Shown here in pieces: positions 18,167-26,589 of a DNA stretch of 50,660 bases. Source of the DNA: Paracoccaceae bacterium (GTDB lineage: Bacteria > Pseudomonadota > Alphaproteobacteria > Rhodobacterales > Rhodobacteraceae); assembly GCA_018223125.1 (NCBI GenBank), contig JAAEZA010000030.1, forward strand, positions 1 to 50,660, written 5' to 3'. Under the pieces are notes generated by a model, which did no database searches, had not been told where the DNA came from, and saw only the letters and a list, made by a program, of their open reading frames with translations. Numbering within the stretch: position 1 is the first letter of the stretch; each line of letters starts with the position of its first letter. The translations under genes and the position numbers were made by a program.

Positions 18167-19123
18167 ATGGACAGCAAAACCTGTATCCTGATCGGCGCAC
18201 CTGTAGATTCAGGCAAACGCCGGCAGGGGTGCCTGATGGGACCGGATGCCTACCGCGTGGCCGGATTGGCGGAAACGCTGACGGCACTGGGCTTTAATGT
18301 AGAAGATCGGGGCAACGTAAAAATGGGGCCGGTTGAGCCCGCCAGCAGCGAAAATCCTGAAGTCTTTGCGCTGGGCGAGACGATTGCATGGACCAAATCA
18401 CTCAACACTGCGGCCAGAGAGGCCATGGCACAGGGGTTTCCGATATTTATGGGGGGCGATCATAGCCTTTCGCTCGGGACGGTTTCGGGTGTTGCCGCTT
18501 TTGCAAAGGAGCAGGACCGGCCGCAGTTCGTTTTGTGGCTGGACGCCCATAGCGATTACCACTCTCCGCTGACCACCGCTTCGGGCAACCTGCACGGAAC
18601 GCCGGTGGGCTATGTCTGCGGGCGGGACGGATTTACCGGCTTCCCCGAACTCGAAGCACCCGTTCCCCCCGCGCAGGTTTGCATGATCGGCTTGCGCTCT
18701 GTGGACGGGGCGGAAAAAGCGGAAATGGCCCGCCACGACTTTATCCTGCACGATATGCGGGCGATTGATGAAAACGGTATCGCGCCCTTGCTGCGGGGGT
18801 TCCTGCAACAGGTGGCAGAGCAAAACGGGCTGCTGCATGTGAGCCTTGATGTGGATTTTCTTGACCCCTCTATCGCGCCTGCGGTGGGCACAACCGTGCC
18901 GGGTGGGGCGACCTTCCGTGAAGGACATCTGGTGATGGAGATGCTCTGTGACAGCGGGCTGGTCAGTTCGCTTGATCTGGTGGAGCTGAACCCGATCCTT
19001 GATGAGCGCGGCAAGACCGCCACGCTGATGGTGGATCTGGTGGCAAGCCTGATGGGCCGGCGCGTCTTTGACCGCCCCACCGAGAGCTTTTCCGGCCTGA
19101 AAACCGGCCCCGGCGTGCACTGA
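18167..19123 (+). CDS. rocF: Arginase
   Basis: This enzyme hydrolyses arginine to ornithine and urea with a dinuclear manganese centre. It is 318 residues from the ATG at 18167, which follows a good AGGAAAGGA site. The metal ligands of the ureohydrolase family are visible: His99 in GGDHS, Asp126/His128/Asp130 in DAHSDYH, and Asp228/Asp230 in SLDVDFLDP. The segment GTTVPGGATFREGH lies near the active site. The next gene is ornithine cyclodeaminase, which supports arginase over agmatinase or formimidoylglutamase. An in-frame extension to 18005 is rejected. Confidence 0.92.
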   Translation: MDSKTCILIGAPVDSGKRRQGCLMGPDAYRVAGLAETLTALGFNVEDRGNVKMGPVEPASSENPEVFALGETIAWTKSLNTAAREAMAQGFPIFMGGDHSLSLGTVSGVAAFAKEQDRPQFVLWLDAHSDYHSPLTTASGNLHGTPVGYVCGRDGFTGFPELEAPVPPAQVCMIGLRSVDGAEKAEMARHDFILHDMRAIDENGIAPLLRGFLQQVAEQNGLLHVSLDVDFLDPSIAPAVGTTVPGGATFREGHLVMEMLCDSGLVSSLDLVELNPILDERGKTATLMVDLVASLMGRRVFDRPTESFSGLKTGPGVH

Positions 19124-19156
19124 CGCGCCTGAAGACAGAATTCTGGAGATATGAAA

Positions 19157-20206
19157 ATGACCAAACTGAACCCTTCCAAGCTTGCCATGGTGCCCTTTGT
19201 CAGCGTTGAAAACATGATGCGGCTGATCCATTTTGTCGGACTGGAAACCATGCTGACGGAGATCGCAGACTATATCGAGGAAGATTTCAAACGCTGGGAG
19301 TTGTTTGACAAGACCCCCCGTGTCGCAAGCCATTCTTCCGAAGGTGTAATCGAACTGATGCCCACTTCGGATGGGGAGGTCTACGGCTTTAAATACGTAA
19401 ACGGCCACCCCAAGAACACCAAAGAGGGTTTGCAGACCGTGACGGCCTTTGGCCTGTTGGCAAATGTGGGCAACGGCTATCCGGTGCTGCTGTCGGAAAT
19501 GACCATCCTGACAGCCCTGCGCACGGCAGCGACCAGCGCGATGGTGGCCAAACATCTGGCGCCCAAAGGGGCCAAAACCATGGCGATGATCGGGAATGGC
19601 GCGCAGTCGGAGTTTCAGGCGCTGGCGATGAAAGCTATTGTCGGGGTGGAAAAGCTGCGGATGTATGACACCGACAGCGCGGCGACGGCCAAAGCGATGA
19701 AGAATCTGGAAGGGCAGGGGCTGGAACTGGTCGCCTGCAAAACGCCGGAAGAGGCGATTGAAGGCGCAGAGATCATCACCACCTGCACCGCCGACAAGCA
19801 ATATGCCACCATACTGACCGACAATATGGTCGGCGCGGGTGTGCATATCAACGCCATCGGCGGCGATTGTCCGGGCAAGACGGAACTGCATGCAGACATC
19901 CTCAAACGTTCGGATGTGTTTGTCGAATACCCGCCCCAGACACGGGTGGAAGGTGAAATCCAGCAGATGCCGGAAGACTTCGCCGTGACCGAGATGTGGC
20001 AGGTGATCAACGGCACGGCCAAGGGCCGGACCTCGGACCGCCAGATCACCCTGTTTGACGGTGTCGGCTTTGCGGTCGAGGATTTTTCGGCCCTGCGTTA
20101 TGTGCGGGACCGTTTGAAGAATACGATGTTTTATCAGGATCTCGACATGCTGGCGGATCCCGACGATCCCCGCGATCTGTTCGGGATGGTCCAACGGGCC
20201 GGTTGA
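19157..20206 (+). CDS. ocd: Ornithine cyclodeaminase
   Basis: This enzyme turns ornithine into proline and ammonia with bound NAD. It is 349 residues from the chosen ATG at 19157. The OCD/mu-crystallin fold is shown by the MTILTALRTAATSAMVAKHL segment (about 115-135), the Rossmann motif MAMIGNGAQSEFQALA (about 145) and NAIGGDCPGKTEL (about 235). GGAG at 19145-19148 is 8 bases from this ATG but only 2 from the ATG at 19151, so I prefer the later one. It lies 33 bases after arginase in the same operon. Its proline product would feed the PutA encoded next to it on the other strand. Confidence 0.92.
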   Translation: MTKLNPSKLAMVPFVSVENMMRLIHFVGLETMLTEIADYIEEDFKRWELFDKTPRVASHSSEGVIELMPTSDGEVYGFKYVNGHPKNTKEGLQTVTAFGLLANVGNGYPVLLSEMTILTALRTAATSAMVAKHLAPKGAKTMAMIGNGAQSEFQALAMKAIVGVEKLRMYDTDSAATAKAMKNLEGQGLELVACKTPEEAIEGAEIITTCTADKQYATILTDNMVGAGVHINAIGGDCPGKTELHADILKRSDVFVEYPPQTRVEGEIQQMPEDFAVTEMWQVINGTAKGRTSDRQITLFDGVGFAVEDFSALRYVRDRLKNTMFYQDLDMLADPDDPRDLFGMVQRAG

Positions 20207-20231
20207 GCCCGCTCTAAAACGGAGACAGAAA

Positions 20232-20257
20232 AATCCCCCTCCCATGGGGAGGGGGAT
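20232..20257 (-). terminator. Terminator hairpin between ocd and putA
   Basis: An 11-bp perfect stem, ATCCCCCTCCC with GGGAGGGGGAT, surrounds a 3-base loop. On the minus strand TTTTTC follows, a standard terminator for putA. It sits in the convergent space between ocd and putA, so it probably also impedes plus-strand read-through. Confidence 0.85.
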
Positions 20258-20267
20258 GCCTGCGGCG

Positions 20268-20294
20268 CGGATATTTTTAGAAAATGGAAGCGGG
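20268..20294 (-). repeat. Intergenic repeat family, diverged copy 4
   Basis: The plus strand reads CGGATATTTTTAGAAAA then TGGAAGCGGGG. It follows the pattern of the copies at 12741, 42498 and 47215 with several changes. It starts 2 bases after the putA stop codon (minus strand), between the stop and the terminator hairpin. Confidence 0.5.
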
Positions 20295-20296
20295 GT

Positions 20297-23200
20297 TTAT
20301 CCTTCCACCGAGGCGAGCAGGGCAGCGTTGCCGCCTGCGGCTGTAGTGTCGATACAGATGTGACGTTCCAGCTTGCAGCGCTCCGCCAGATCGTCACCAG
20401 TGACAAGCGGGATCAGGCGGCCTGTGCGTGCGGCGAGGGCGCGGCGGGCAGCGGTTTGATCTTCGGACGCGGACCAGAGCGCGACGAGATCAAAGCCTTG
20501 CAGGGTTTTCAGGGCCTCCGGTGACAGGGTGCCGTCAATTCCGTTCGCAACTTCCGGTGCGACTTCAAGTGCCGCACAACCGTTCTGACGGGCGATGCGG
20601 GCCTGCTCGGCGGCGGCCTGTGCCGTCGGCCCGAGGCACAGGACTGTGCCCCGCCCGTAGACAGAGAGCTGGTTGCTTTCCCCTGTGGGTCCGGGAAGCA
20701 GTTCAGAGGACAGGCGCGGGCGGCGGGTTGCATTCATCGTATCGAGTGCGGATTGCACGGCTGACTCATCTGCCGCTGCACCCCCTGTGGCGGGCAGGTG
20801 GGTTGCTTTGGTCGCCGTGAACCGTTTGACATAGTTCGGACCGCCTGCTTTGGGCCCGGTGCCTGACAGACCCTCTCCGCCGAAGGGCTGGGAGCCGACA
20901 ATCGCGCCGATCTGGTTGCGGTTTATGTACATGTTTCCCACGTTCAGGCGGGCCGTGACCTGATCAATCCGGTCGTCAATCCGCGAGTGCATTCCGAAGG
21001 TAAGGCCGAAGCCGGTGTCGTTGATGTCATCCACAATCCGGTCCAACTGGTCGGCACGGTAGGTGGCCACGTGGATCACGGGACCAAAGATTTCCTGTTC
21101 AAGATCCTTGATGCCGTCCACCCTGATCACGGTTGGTGCAACAAAAGTGCCCGTGTCGGGCGTGCGCAGTTCTTTCAGCACGCGGCCCGCCTTGCGGGCA
21201 GCGGTGATGTGGTCGCGGATGCCTTTGGCGGCGCTTTCGTTGATCACCGGACCAACGTCGGTGGCGTAATCCCACGGGTTTCCAAGCACCAGTTCGTCCA
21301 TTGCGCCGAATAGCATTTCAAGGAAAGGTTCGGCCACATCTTCCTGAACATAAAGCACACGCAGGGCCGAACACCGCTGGCCTGCGGATTGAAAGCCCGA
21401 GGCGATGATGTCGCGCACCGCCTGTTCGGGCAGGGCGGTGCTGTCCACGATCATGGCGTTCAGACCGCCGGTCTCTGCGATCAGGGGGGCATCGGGGCTG
21501 GCGTGTTCGGCCAGTGATGAGTTGATGGTCTGGGCGGTGGCGGTAGAGCCGGTAAAACAGGTGCCGTTGATCTGCGGGCTGCCGGTCAGCGCCGCGCCGA
21601 TATTGCGGCCACGACCGGGCAGCAGTTGCAGCGCGGACAGGGGCACGCCTGCGCTGTGCAGCAGGTTTACGGCGATAAAAGCGGTCAGCGAGGTGGGTTC
21701 TGCCGGTTTGGCAAGCACCGCGTTTCCGGCCGCAAGGGCGGCTGCGATCTGACCGGAGAAAATCGCCAGCGGGAAGTTCCACGGGGAAATGCAGGTGAAA
21801 ATGCCCCGTGGCGCGGTCGGGGCAAGGCGCTCGGCCTCATCGGCGTAGTAGCGCAGGAAGTCCACCGCCTCGCGCAGTTCGGCAATGGCATCCATCGGGG
21901 TTTTGCCTGCCTCGCGGGTCAGAACTGCGAATAGCTCTCCGAAGTTCTGCTCGTACAGCTCTGCGGCCTTGCGCAGGGTAGCGGCGCGATCAGGGGCGGG
22001 CGCATCCCAGATTTGTGCGTTGGAGATGGCGGTTCCGGCGTCTTCGCGGCTGGCTTGCAGCACATGTCCCACCGTGTCTTCGGGGCGCGCCGGATTTGTG
22101 ACTTGAAGGGTTTCCTGCCCCTGCACATCGGCCACCAGCAGCGGACTGGCCTGCCATTGGTGATCCAGAAACGGGGTGCGGGCCGCGTCGATTTCCGCCA
22201 GATCATCCAGATCGTGCAGATCCCATCCACGCGAGTTTTTGCGCGGGGCGAAGATGTCGGCAGGCAGGGCAACGGGGCTTTGCGGCGTTGTGGCAAGCGC
22301 TGCAAAAGGATCCGCGGCGACTTCCTCTGGCGGGGTATTCTCGTCGATAATCTGGTTCACAAAGCTGGAGTTCGCACCGTTCTCCAAAAGGCGGCGCACC
22401 AGATAGGCCAGCAGGTCCCGATGGGCGCCCACAGGGGCGTAAATCCGGCAGCGGGTGCCTTCGTTCTTCAGGACAATATCGTGGAGCGCTTCGCCCATAC
22501 CGTGCAGCCGCTGGAATTCAAAGACTGTCTTGTCCGTGGCCATTTCCAGAATGGCGGCGACGGTGTGGGCGTTGTGGGTGGCGAACTGCGGATAGATGCG
22601 GTCTGTCATCCCCAGCAGCTTTTTCGCGTTGCAGATATAGGCTACGTCCGTTGCGACCTTGCGGGTGAATACGGGGAAACCGGCGGTGCCTTCCACTTGC
22701 GCCCGTTTGATTTCCGTATCCCAATAGGCGCCCTTGACCAGACGCACCATGATCTTGCGGTCCAGATCAACGGAAAGCTGGTAGAGCCAGTCCAGCACCG
22801 CAGAGCACCGTTTTCCGAAGGCTTGGACCACCACGCCGAACCCGTCCCATCCGGCCAGATCGGGATCACGCAGCACGGCTTCGATCACGTCAAGGGACAG
22901 GTCCAGACGGTCCGCTTCTTCGGCGTCGATGTTAAAGCCCATACCGGCCTTGCGGGCCATGCGAGCCAGACGGCGGGTGGAGGCGGTCAACTCCCGCATG
23001 ACGCGCTCGCTTTGCCCTACCTCATAGCGGGGGTGGAGCGCGGAGAGTTTGATCGAGATGCCCGGATTTTCGCGGATGTCACCGGATTTGCAGTGTTTTG
23101 CCAGTTGGGTGATGGCATCGGCGTAGCTGTCATAAAACTTGTCCGCATCTTTGGCGGTCAGCGCGGCTTCGCCCAGCATGTCATAGGAATAGGTAAACCC

Positions 23201-23767
23201 TTTACGGGCCTTGGCGCTGCCACGGGAGACGGCCTCTTTGATGGTCTGACCCAGTACAAATTGCGCCCCCAACTCCCGCATGGCGCGGGAGACTGCGGTG
23301 CGGATCACGGGTTCCCCCAAACGGCGCACGGCGGATTTCAGGGTGGCGGCAATGCCGGGTTCTTCATCGTGCAGCACCTTACCTGTCAGCATCAAAGCCC
23401 ATGTAGACGCATTCACCAGAGAGGACGATGATTTCCCCAGATGGCTGCCCCAGTCCGAGGGGGCGATCTTGTCTTCGATCAGCGCATCTACGGTTTCGGA
23501 ATCCGGCACCCGCAACAGAGCTTCGGCCAGACACATCAGCGCGATGCCTTCATCTGTGGACAGGCCGTATTCCGCCATGAACACTTCCATCATACCCGTG
23601 TCACCGCTGCTGCGAATGTCTTTGACCAGTGTGCAGGCGCGATCGGTGGCGGCTTGTTTTAATGCATCCGGAATCGCGCTGCTGGTTTGCAGGTCTGTCA
23701 GGATACGGTCTTCATCTGCAAGGTGCAGGTCACGAATATTCTGGCGCAATTGGGTAAGAGAGGTCAT
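20297..23767 (-). CDS. putA: Bifunctional proline dehydrogenase / glutamate-semialdehyde dehydrogenase
   Basis: This protein oxidises proline to glutamate in two steps on one 1156-residue chain. The N-terminal part holds the FAD-dependent PRODH barrel (about 170-470), with segments such as GFNIDAEEADRLDLSL and MVRLVKGAYWDTEIKRAQVEG. The ALDH domain (about 540-1010) has FTGSTATAQ, the catalytic Cys in SAGQRCSALR, and GPKAGGPNYVKRF. A further C-terminal region (about 1040-1156) follows. There is no ribbon-helix-helix DNA-binding domain at the N-terminus, unlike E. coli PutA. Regulation is therefore expected from the divergent Lrp-type PutR, as described for Rhodobacter capsulatus. Confidence 0.95.
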   Translation of the reverse strand: MTSLTQLRQNIRDLHLADEDRILTDLQTSSAIPDALKQAATDRACTLVKDIRSSGDTGMMEVFMAEYGLSTDEGIALMCLAEALLRVPDSETVDALIEDKIAPSDWGSHLGKSSSSLVNASTWALMLTGKVLHDEEPGIAATLKSAVRRLGEPVIRTAVSRAMRELGAQFVLGQTIKEAVSRGSAKARKGFTYSYDMLGEAALTAKDADKFYDSYADAITQLAKHCKSGDIRENPGISIKLSALHPRYEVGQSERVMRELTASTRRLARMARKAGMGFNIDAEEADRLDLSLDVIEAVLRDPDLAGWDGFGVVVQAFGKRCSAVLDWLYQLSVDLDRKIMVRLVKGAYWDTEIKRAQVEGTAGFPVFTRKVATDVAYICNAKKLLGMTDRIYPQFATHNAHTVAAILEMATDKTVFEFQRLHGMGEALHDIVLKNEGTRCRIYAPVGAHRDLLAYLVRRLLENGANSSFVNQIIDENTPPEEVAADPFAALATTPQSPVALPADIFAPRKNSRGWDLHDLDDLAEIDAARTPFLDHQWQASPLLVADVQGQETLQVTNPARPEDTVGHVLQASREDAGTAISNAQIWDAPAPDRAATLRKAAELYEQNFGELFAVLTREAGKTPMDAIAELREAVDFLRYYADEAERLAPTAPRGIFTCISPWNFPLAIFSGQIAAALAAGNAVLAKPAEPTSLTAFIAVNLLHSAGVPLSALQLLPGRGRNIGAALTGSPQINGTCFTGSTATAQTINSSLAEHASPDAPLIAETGGLNAMIVDSTALPEQAVRDIIASGFQSAGQRCSALRVLYVQEDVAEPFLEMLFGAMDELVLGNPWDYATDVGPVINESAAKGIRDHITAARKAGRVLKELRTPDTGTFVAPTVIRVDGIKDLEQEIFGPVIHVATYRADQLDRIVDDINDTGFGLTFGMHSRIDDRIDQVTARLNVGNMYINRNQIGAIVGSQPFGGEGLSGTGPKAGGPNYVKRFTATKATHLPATGGAAADESAVQSALDTMNATRRPRLSSELLPGPTGESNQLSVYGRGTVLCLGPTAQAAAEQARIARQNGCAALEVAPEVANGIDGTLSPEALKTLQGFDLVALWSASEDQTAARRALAARTGRLIPLVTGDDLAERCKLERHICIDTTAAGGNAALLASVEG

Positions 23768-23839
23768 GGCGTTTCACCTGAAAGAGTTATGCTGGGGTGA
23801 CAATACCACGTTTGTTTTGGTCAAATTGCCTAATGTTAT

Positions 23840-23862
23840 TGATCCTGATCCTGAAGTGATCC
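23840..23862. promoter_or_regulatory. Triple TGATCC repeat in the putA-putR spacer
   Basis: TGATCC occurs three times, at 23840, 23846 and 23857, inside the 129-base divergent spacer. Lrp-family regulators often bind several weak repeats in such spacers, so these are candidates for PutR contact. The evidence is position and repetition only. Confidence 0.25.
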
Positions 23863-23896
23863 AAAAATAGTGACAAGAATGGGAAATAAGGACTTA

Positions 23897-24373
23897 ATGA
23901 TGGCGATTGATGGGCAGATTGACGGGTTTGACCGGAAGATCCTTGCGGCCTTGCACAGGGACGGGCGCATGGCGATCACCGAACTGGCAGCTTTGGTCGG
24001 GCTGTCCAAGACGCCCTGCCAGTTGCGGGTGAAACGGTTGCGCGAAACCGGATATATCCGCGGGTTTCGGGCTGTGCTGGATCTCGACAAGCTGGGACTG
24101 GATCATATCGCCTTTGTAGAGGTGACATTGTCGGATACGCGGGAAGCCGCCTTGCAGGCGTTCAACACGGCAGTCGGGGCGGTTACAGAGATTGAGGAAT
24201 GCCACATGATCGCGGGCGCCTTTGATTACCTTTTGAAAGTGCGGACCAGTGACATCAAAAGCTATCGGGCGATTCTTGGTGAAGTCATTTCCAACCTGCC
24301 CCATGTTGCAAACAGTTCGACTCATGTGTCGATGGAGTCGGTCAAGGATGCGGGACAAAACCCTGCATTTTAA
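23897..24373 (+). CDS. putR: Lrp/AsnC-family regulator of proline catabolism
   Basis: This is a DNA-binding regulator of 158 residues. The N-terminal helix-turn-helix is visible in GFDRKILAALHRDGRMAITELAALVGLSK...LRVKRLRETGYI; the C-terminal half is the RAM/AsnC ligand domain with TEIEECHMIAGAFDYLLKVR. AAGGA is 4 bases before the ATG at 23897, favouring it over the in-frame GTG at 23870 and ATG at 23879. It is divergent from putA, the same arrangement as R. capsulatus putR-putA, where PutR activates putA in the presence of proline. Confidence 0.88.
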   Translation: MMAIDGQIDGFDRKILAALHRDGRMAITELAALVGLSKTPCQLRVKRLRETGYIRGFRAVLDLDKLGLDHIAFVEVTLSDTREAALQAFNTAVGAVTEIEECHMIAGAFDYLLKVRTSDIKSYRAILGEVISNLPHVANSSTHVSMESVKDAGQNPAF

Positions 24374-24401
24374 AGGGATAGACCGTTCCGGACCAAAAAG
24401 T

Positions 24402-24463
24402 GCGTCATTGAATTGTTACATAAACGAGGAACAACTGTCACATAACTGAAATATGAGCGTCAT
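24402..24463 (+). promoter_or_regulatory. Tandem Pho boxes upstream of pstS
   Basis: Seven-base PhoB half-sites recur every 11 bases: GCGTCAT (24402), TTGTTAC (24413), a weak ACGAGGA (24424), CTGTCAC (24435), CTGAAAT (24446) and GCGTCAT (24457). The 4-base spacers are AT-rich (TGAA, ATAA, ATGA). CTGTCAC-ATAA-CTGAAAT fits the known 7-4-7 Pho box consensus. PhoB, encoded at the end of this operon, would bind as tandem dimers on one face of the helix and activate transcription during phosphate limitation. Confidence 0.8.
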
Positions 24464-24529
24464 ATCGGCTGCGTATCACCGCCTCATCCGAGACGAATCG
24501 GACCGTATGAAAAAATGGGAATGGACCTC

Positions 24530-25564
24530 ATGTTTACAAAAACGCTTTGCGTATCCGCGATTGCACTGGCCACCGCTGCTGCGGCGCCTGCTTTCGCCCG
24601 TGATCAAATCAAAATTGTCGGATCTTCTACAGTATTTCCGTTCTCGACAACTGTTGCAGAACGCTTTGGTAAATCCACCGAATTCAAAACCCCCGTTGTA
24701 GAGTCCACAGGCTCCGGCGGCGGTCTGAAACTGTTTTGCGCTGGTGTTGGCGAAGACACACCGGACATCACAAACGCTTCCCGCCGGATCAAGGAATCCG
24801 AAGTTAAAACCTGTGCCGAAAATGGTGTAACAGACATCGTTGAAGCTAAAATCGGTTACGACGGTATCGTACTGGCCAACTCCAAAGAGTCTGACCAACT
24901 GTCGATCTCTCTGGGCGATCTGTTTATGGCGCTGGCCAAGGACGTTCCGGGTGAAGCCGGTGAAACCACACCGAACCCATACACAATGTGGAATGAAATC
25001 AACCCCGAGCTGCCAGCTGTCAAGATCGAGGTTCTGGGCCCGCCACCAACATCCGGTACACGGGACGCTTTCGTAGAGCTGGCCATGGAAGGCGGTTGTA
25101 AGACTGTTGATTGGGTAAAAGACCTGAAAAAAACAGACTCCGACGCCTATAAAACACTGTGCCACACAATCCGTGAAGACGGTGCTTATGTGGAAGCCGG
25201 CGAAAACGACAACCTGATCGTTCAAAAGCTGCAAGCCAACCCTGATGCCTTCGGTATCTTTGGCTACTCCTTCCTCGAGCAGAACTCCGACGCGGTTCAG
25301 GGCGCCATGATCAATGGTGTTGCTCCTGAATTCGAACTGATTGCCGAAGGCGATTACCCTGTTTCCCGTTCCCTGTACTTCTACGTGAAAAAAGCACACG
25401 TTGGTGAGGTTCCGGGCATCGAACAGTTCCTCGCCGAATTCACCTCCGAAGATGCATGGGGTGAAGAAGGTTACCTTGCAGACAAGGGTCTGATCCCGAT
25501 GACCGACGCAGAGCGTGAAGAAGGCGCGAAAGCAATCAACGGTCTGATGAACCTGTCGATGTAA
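24530..25564 (+). CDS. pstS: Phosphate-binding periplasmic protein
   Basis: This high-affinity phosphate binder is 344 residues from the ATG at 24530. The signal peptide is MFTKTLCVSAIALATA with cleavage after AFA (about residue 23). The mature N-terminus IKIVGSSTVFPFSTTVAE and the later GPPPTSGTRDAFVEL are the phosphate-contacting segments of the PstS fold. An upstream in-frame ATG at 24515 would put extra polar residues before the signal peptide and is less likely. Threonine codons are strongly biased to ACA (14 of 24 by my count), unlike its neighbours. A hairpin follows the stop codon before pstC. Confidence 0.94.
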   Translation: MFTKTLCVSAIALATAAAAPAFARDQIKIVGSSTVFPFSTTVAERFGKSTEFKTPVVESTGSGGGLKLFCAGVGEDTPDITNASRRIKESEVKTCAENGVTDIVEAKIGYDGIVLANSKESDQLSISLGDLFMALAKDVPGEAGETTPNPYTMWNEINPELPAVKIEVLGPPPTSGTRDAFVELAMEGGCKTVDWVKDLKKTDSDAYKTLCHTIREDGAYVEAGENDNLIVQKLQANPDAFGIFGYSFLEQNSDAVQGAMINGVAPEFELIAEGDYPVSRSLYFYVKKAHVGEVPGIEQFLAEFTSEDAWGEEGYLADKGLIPMTDAEREEGAKAINGLMNLSM

Positions 25565-25578
25565 GCGACAAATCAAAC

Positions 25579-25606
25579 GGGGTGTCCGGTTTCGGGCACC
25601 CCTTCT
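25579..25606 (+). terminator. Intercistronic hairpin between pstS and pstC
   Basis: GGGGTG pairs with CACCCC, with a CC/GG extension and a TTTC-containing loop, followed by TTCT. It lies 15 bases after the pstS stop, inside the operon. It may act as a partial terminator or a 3' stabiliser that leaves pstS mRNA more abundant than pstCAB, as expected for a binding protein needed in excess. Confidence 0.6.
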
Positions 25607-25629
25607 CCCAAGACCGAAGGTTATGGCAC

Positions 25630-26589
25630 ATGGCCAATTCTGATAGCGCGACCATTGATCTGGTTCATTCCCAACGCAAGAAAGGGTATGAACTTTTTGT
25701 TATGGGGGTGTTGATCCTGTGCTCACTGGTGGCGGTTGCTGTCACAGTGGGCATTGTTTTGTCTCTCCTGTTCGAAGCCTTCCGCTTCTTTGAACGCATT
25801 CCCCTGACGGAATTCCTGTTTGGCACCCAGTGGAGCCCGCAAACGGCCCTGCGTGCCGATCAGGTGGCCGCCGAAGGTGCGTTCGGGGCGGTTCCGCTGA
25901 TCACCGGTACGCTTCTGATTTCGTTTATTGCGATGTGTGTGGCGACGCCGCTGGGATTGTTGTCTGCGATCTATCTTTCGGAATATGCCAGCAAGCGCAG
26001 CCGCAACCTTATTAAACCCGCGCTGGAGATCCTCGCAGGGATTCCGACCGTGGTTTACGGTTTCTTCGCGGCGCTGACTGTTGCCCCTTTGTTGCGCGCA
26101 GGGGGCGAAAGCGTCGGGCTGGATGTTTCATCCGAAAGCGCGCTTGCTGCGGGTCTGGTTATGGGGATGATGATCATTCCGCTGATTTCCTCTTTGTCCG
26201 ATGATGTGATTAACGCAGTGCCGCAGGCCATGCGTGATGCGTCGCTCGGGATGGGTGCAACCCATTCCGAAACCATTCGCAAGGTCGTGCTGCCCTCGGC
26301 TGTTCCCGGTATAGCCGGTTCGCTTTTGCTGGCCGCAAGCCGCGCGATCGGTGAAACCATGATTGTTGTGATGGCAGCGGGACTGGCGGCCAATCTGACC
26401 GCCAATCCGCTAGAGGCTGTCACCACGATCACCGCACAAATCGTTGCACTTTTGACCGGCGATCAGGAATTTGACAGTGCCAAAACCCTGTCGGCTTTCG
26501 CGCTTGGTCTTGTGCTGTTTGTTACAACGCTGGTGCTGAACGTTGTCGCACTGCGCATTGTCAGAAAATATCAGGAACAATATGACTGA
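25630..26589 (+). CDS. pstC: Phosphate ABC permease PstC
   Basis: This inner-membrane permease of the Pst transporter is 319 residues from the ATG at 25630. A first transmembrane helix lies near 23-50, and the BPD_transp_1 domain runs from about 95 to 310. PstC features include EILAGIPTVVYGFFAALTVAP and the coupling loop MRDASLGMGATHSETIRKVVLPSA. The ribosome site GAAGG is about 10 bases before this ATG. The longer in-frame start at 25582 would run through the hairpin and is rejected. The stop overlaps the start of pstA. Confidence 0.92.
   Translation: MANSDSATIDLVHSQRKKGYELFVMGVLILCSLVAVAVTVGIVLSLLFEAFRFFERIPLTEFLFGTQWSPQTALRADQVAAEGAFGAVPLITGTLLISFIAMCVATPLGLLSAIYLSEYASKRSRNLIKPALEILAGIPTVVYGFFAALTVAPLLRAGGESVGLDVSSESALAAGLVMGMMIIPLISSLSDDVINAVPQAMRDASLGMGATHSETIRKVVLPSAVPGIAGSLLLAASRAIGETMIVVMAAGLAANLTANPLEAVTTITAQIVALLTGDQEFDSAKTLSAFALGLVLFVTTLVLNVVALRIVRKYQEQYD

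Noticed and set aside
18398-20245. Minus-strand open frame of 615 codons
   Set aside because: It lies opposite arginase and ornithine cyclodeaminase, both with conserved catalytic residues; a shadow frame.
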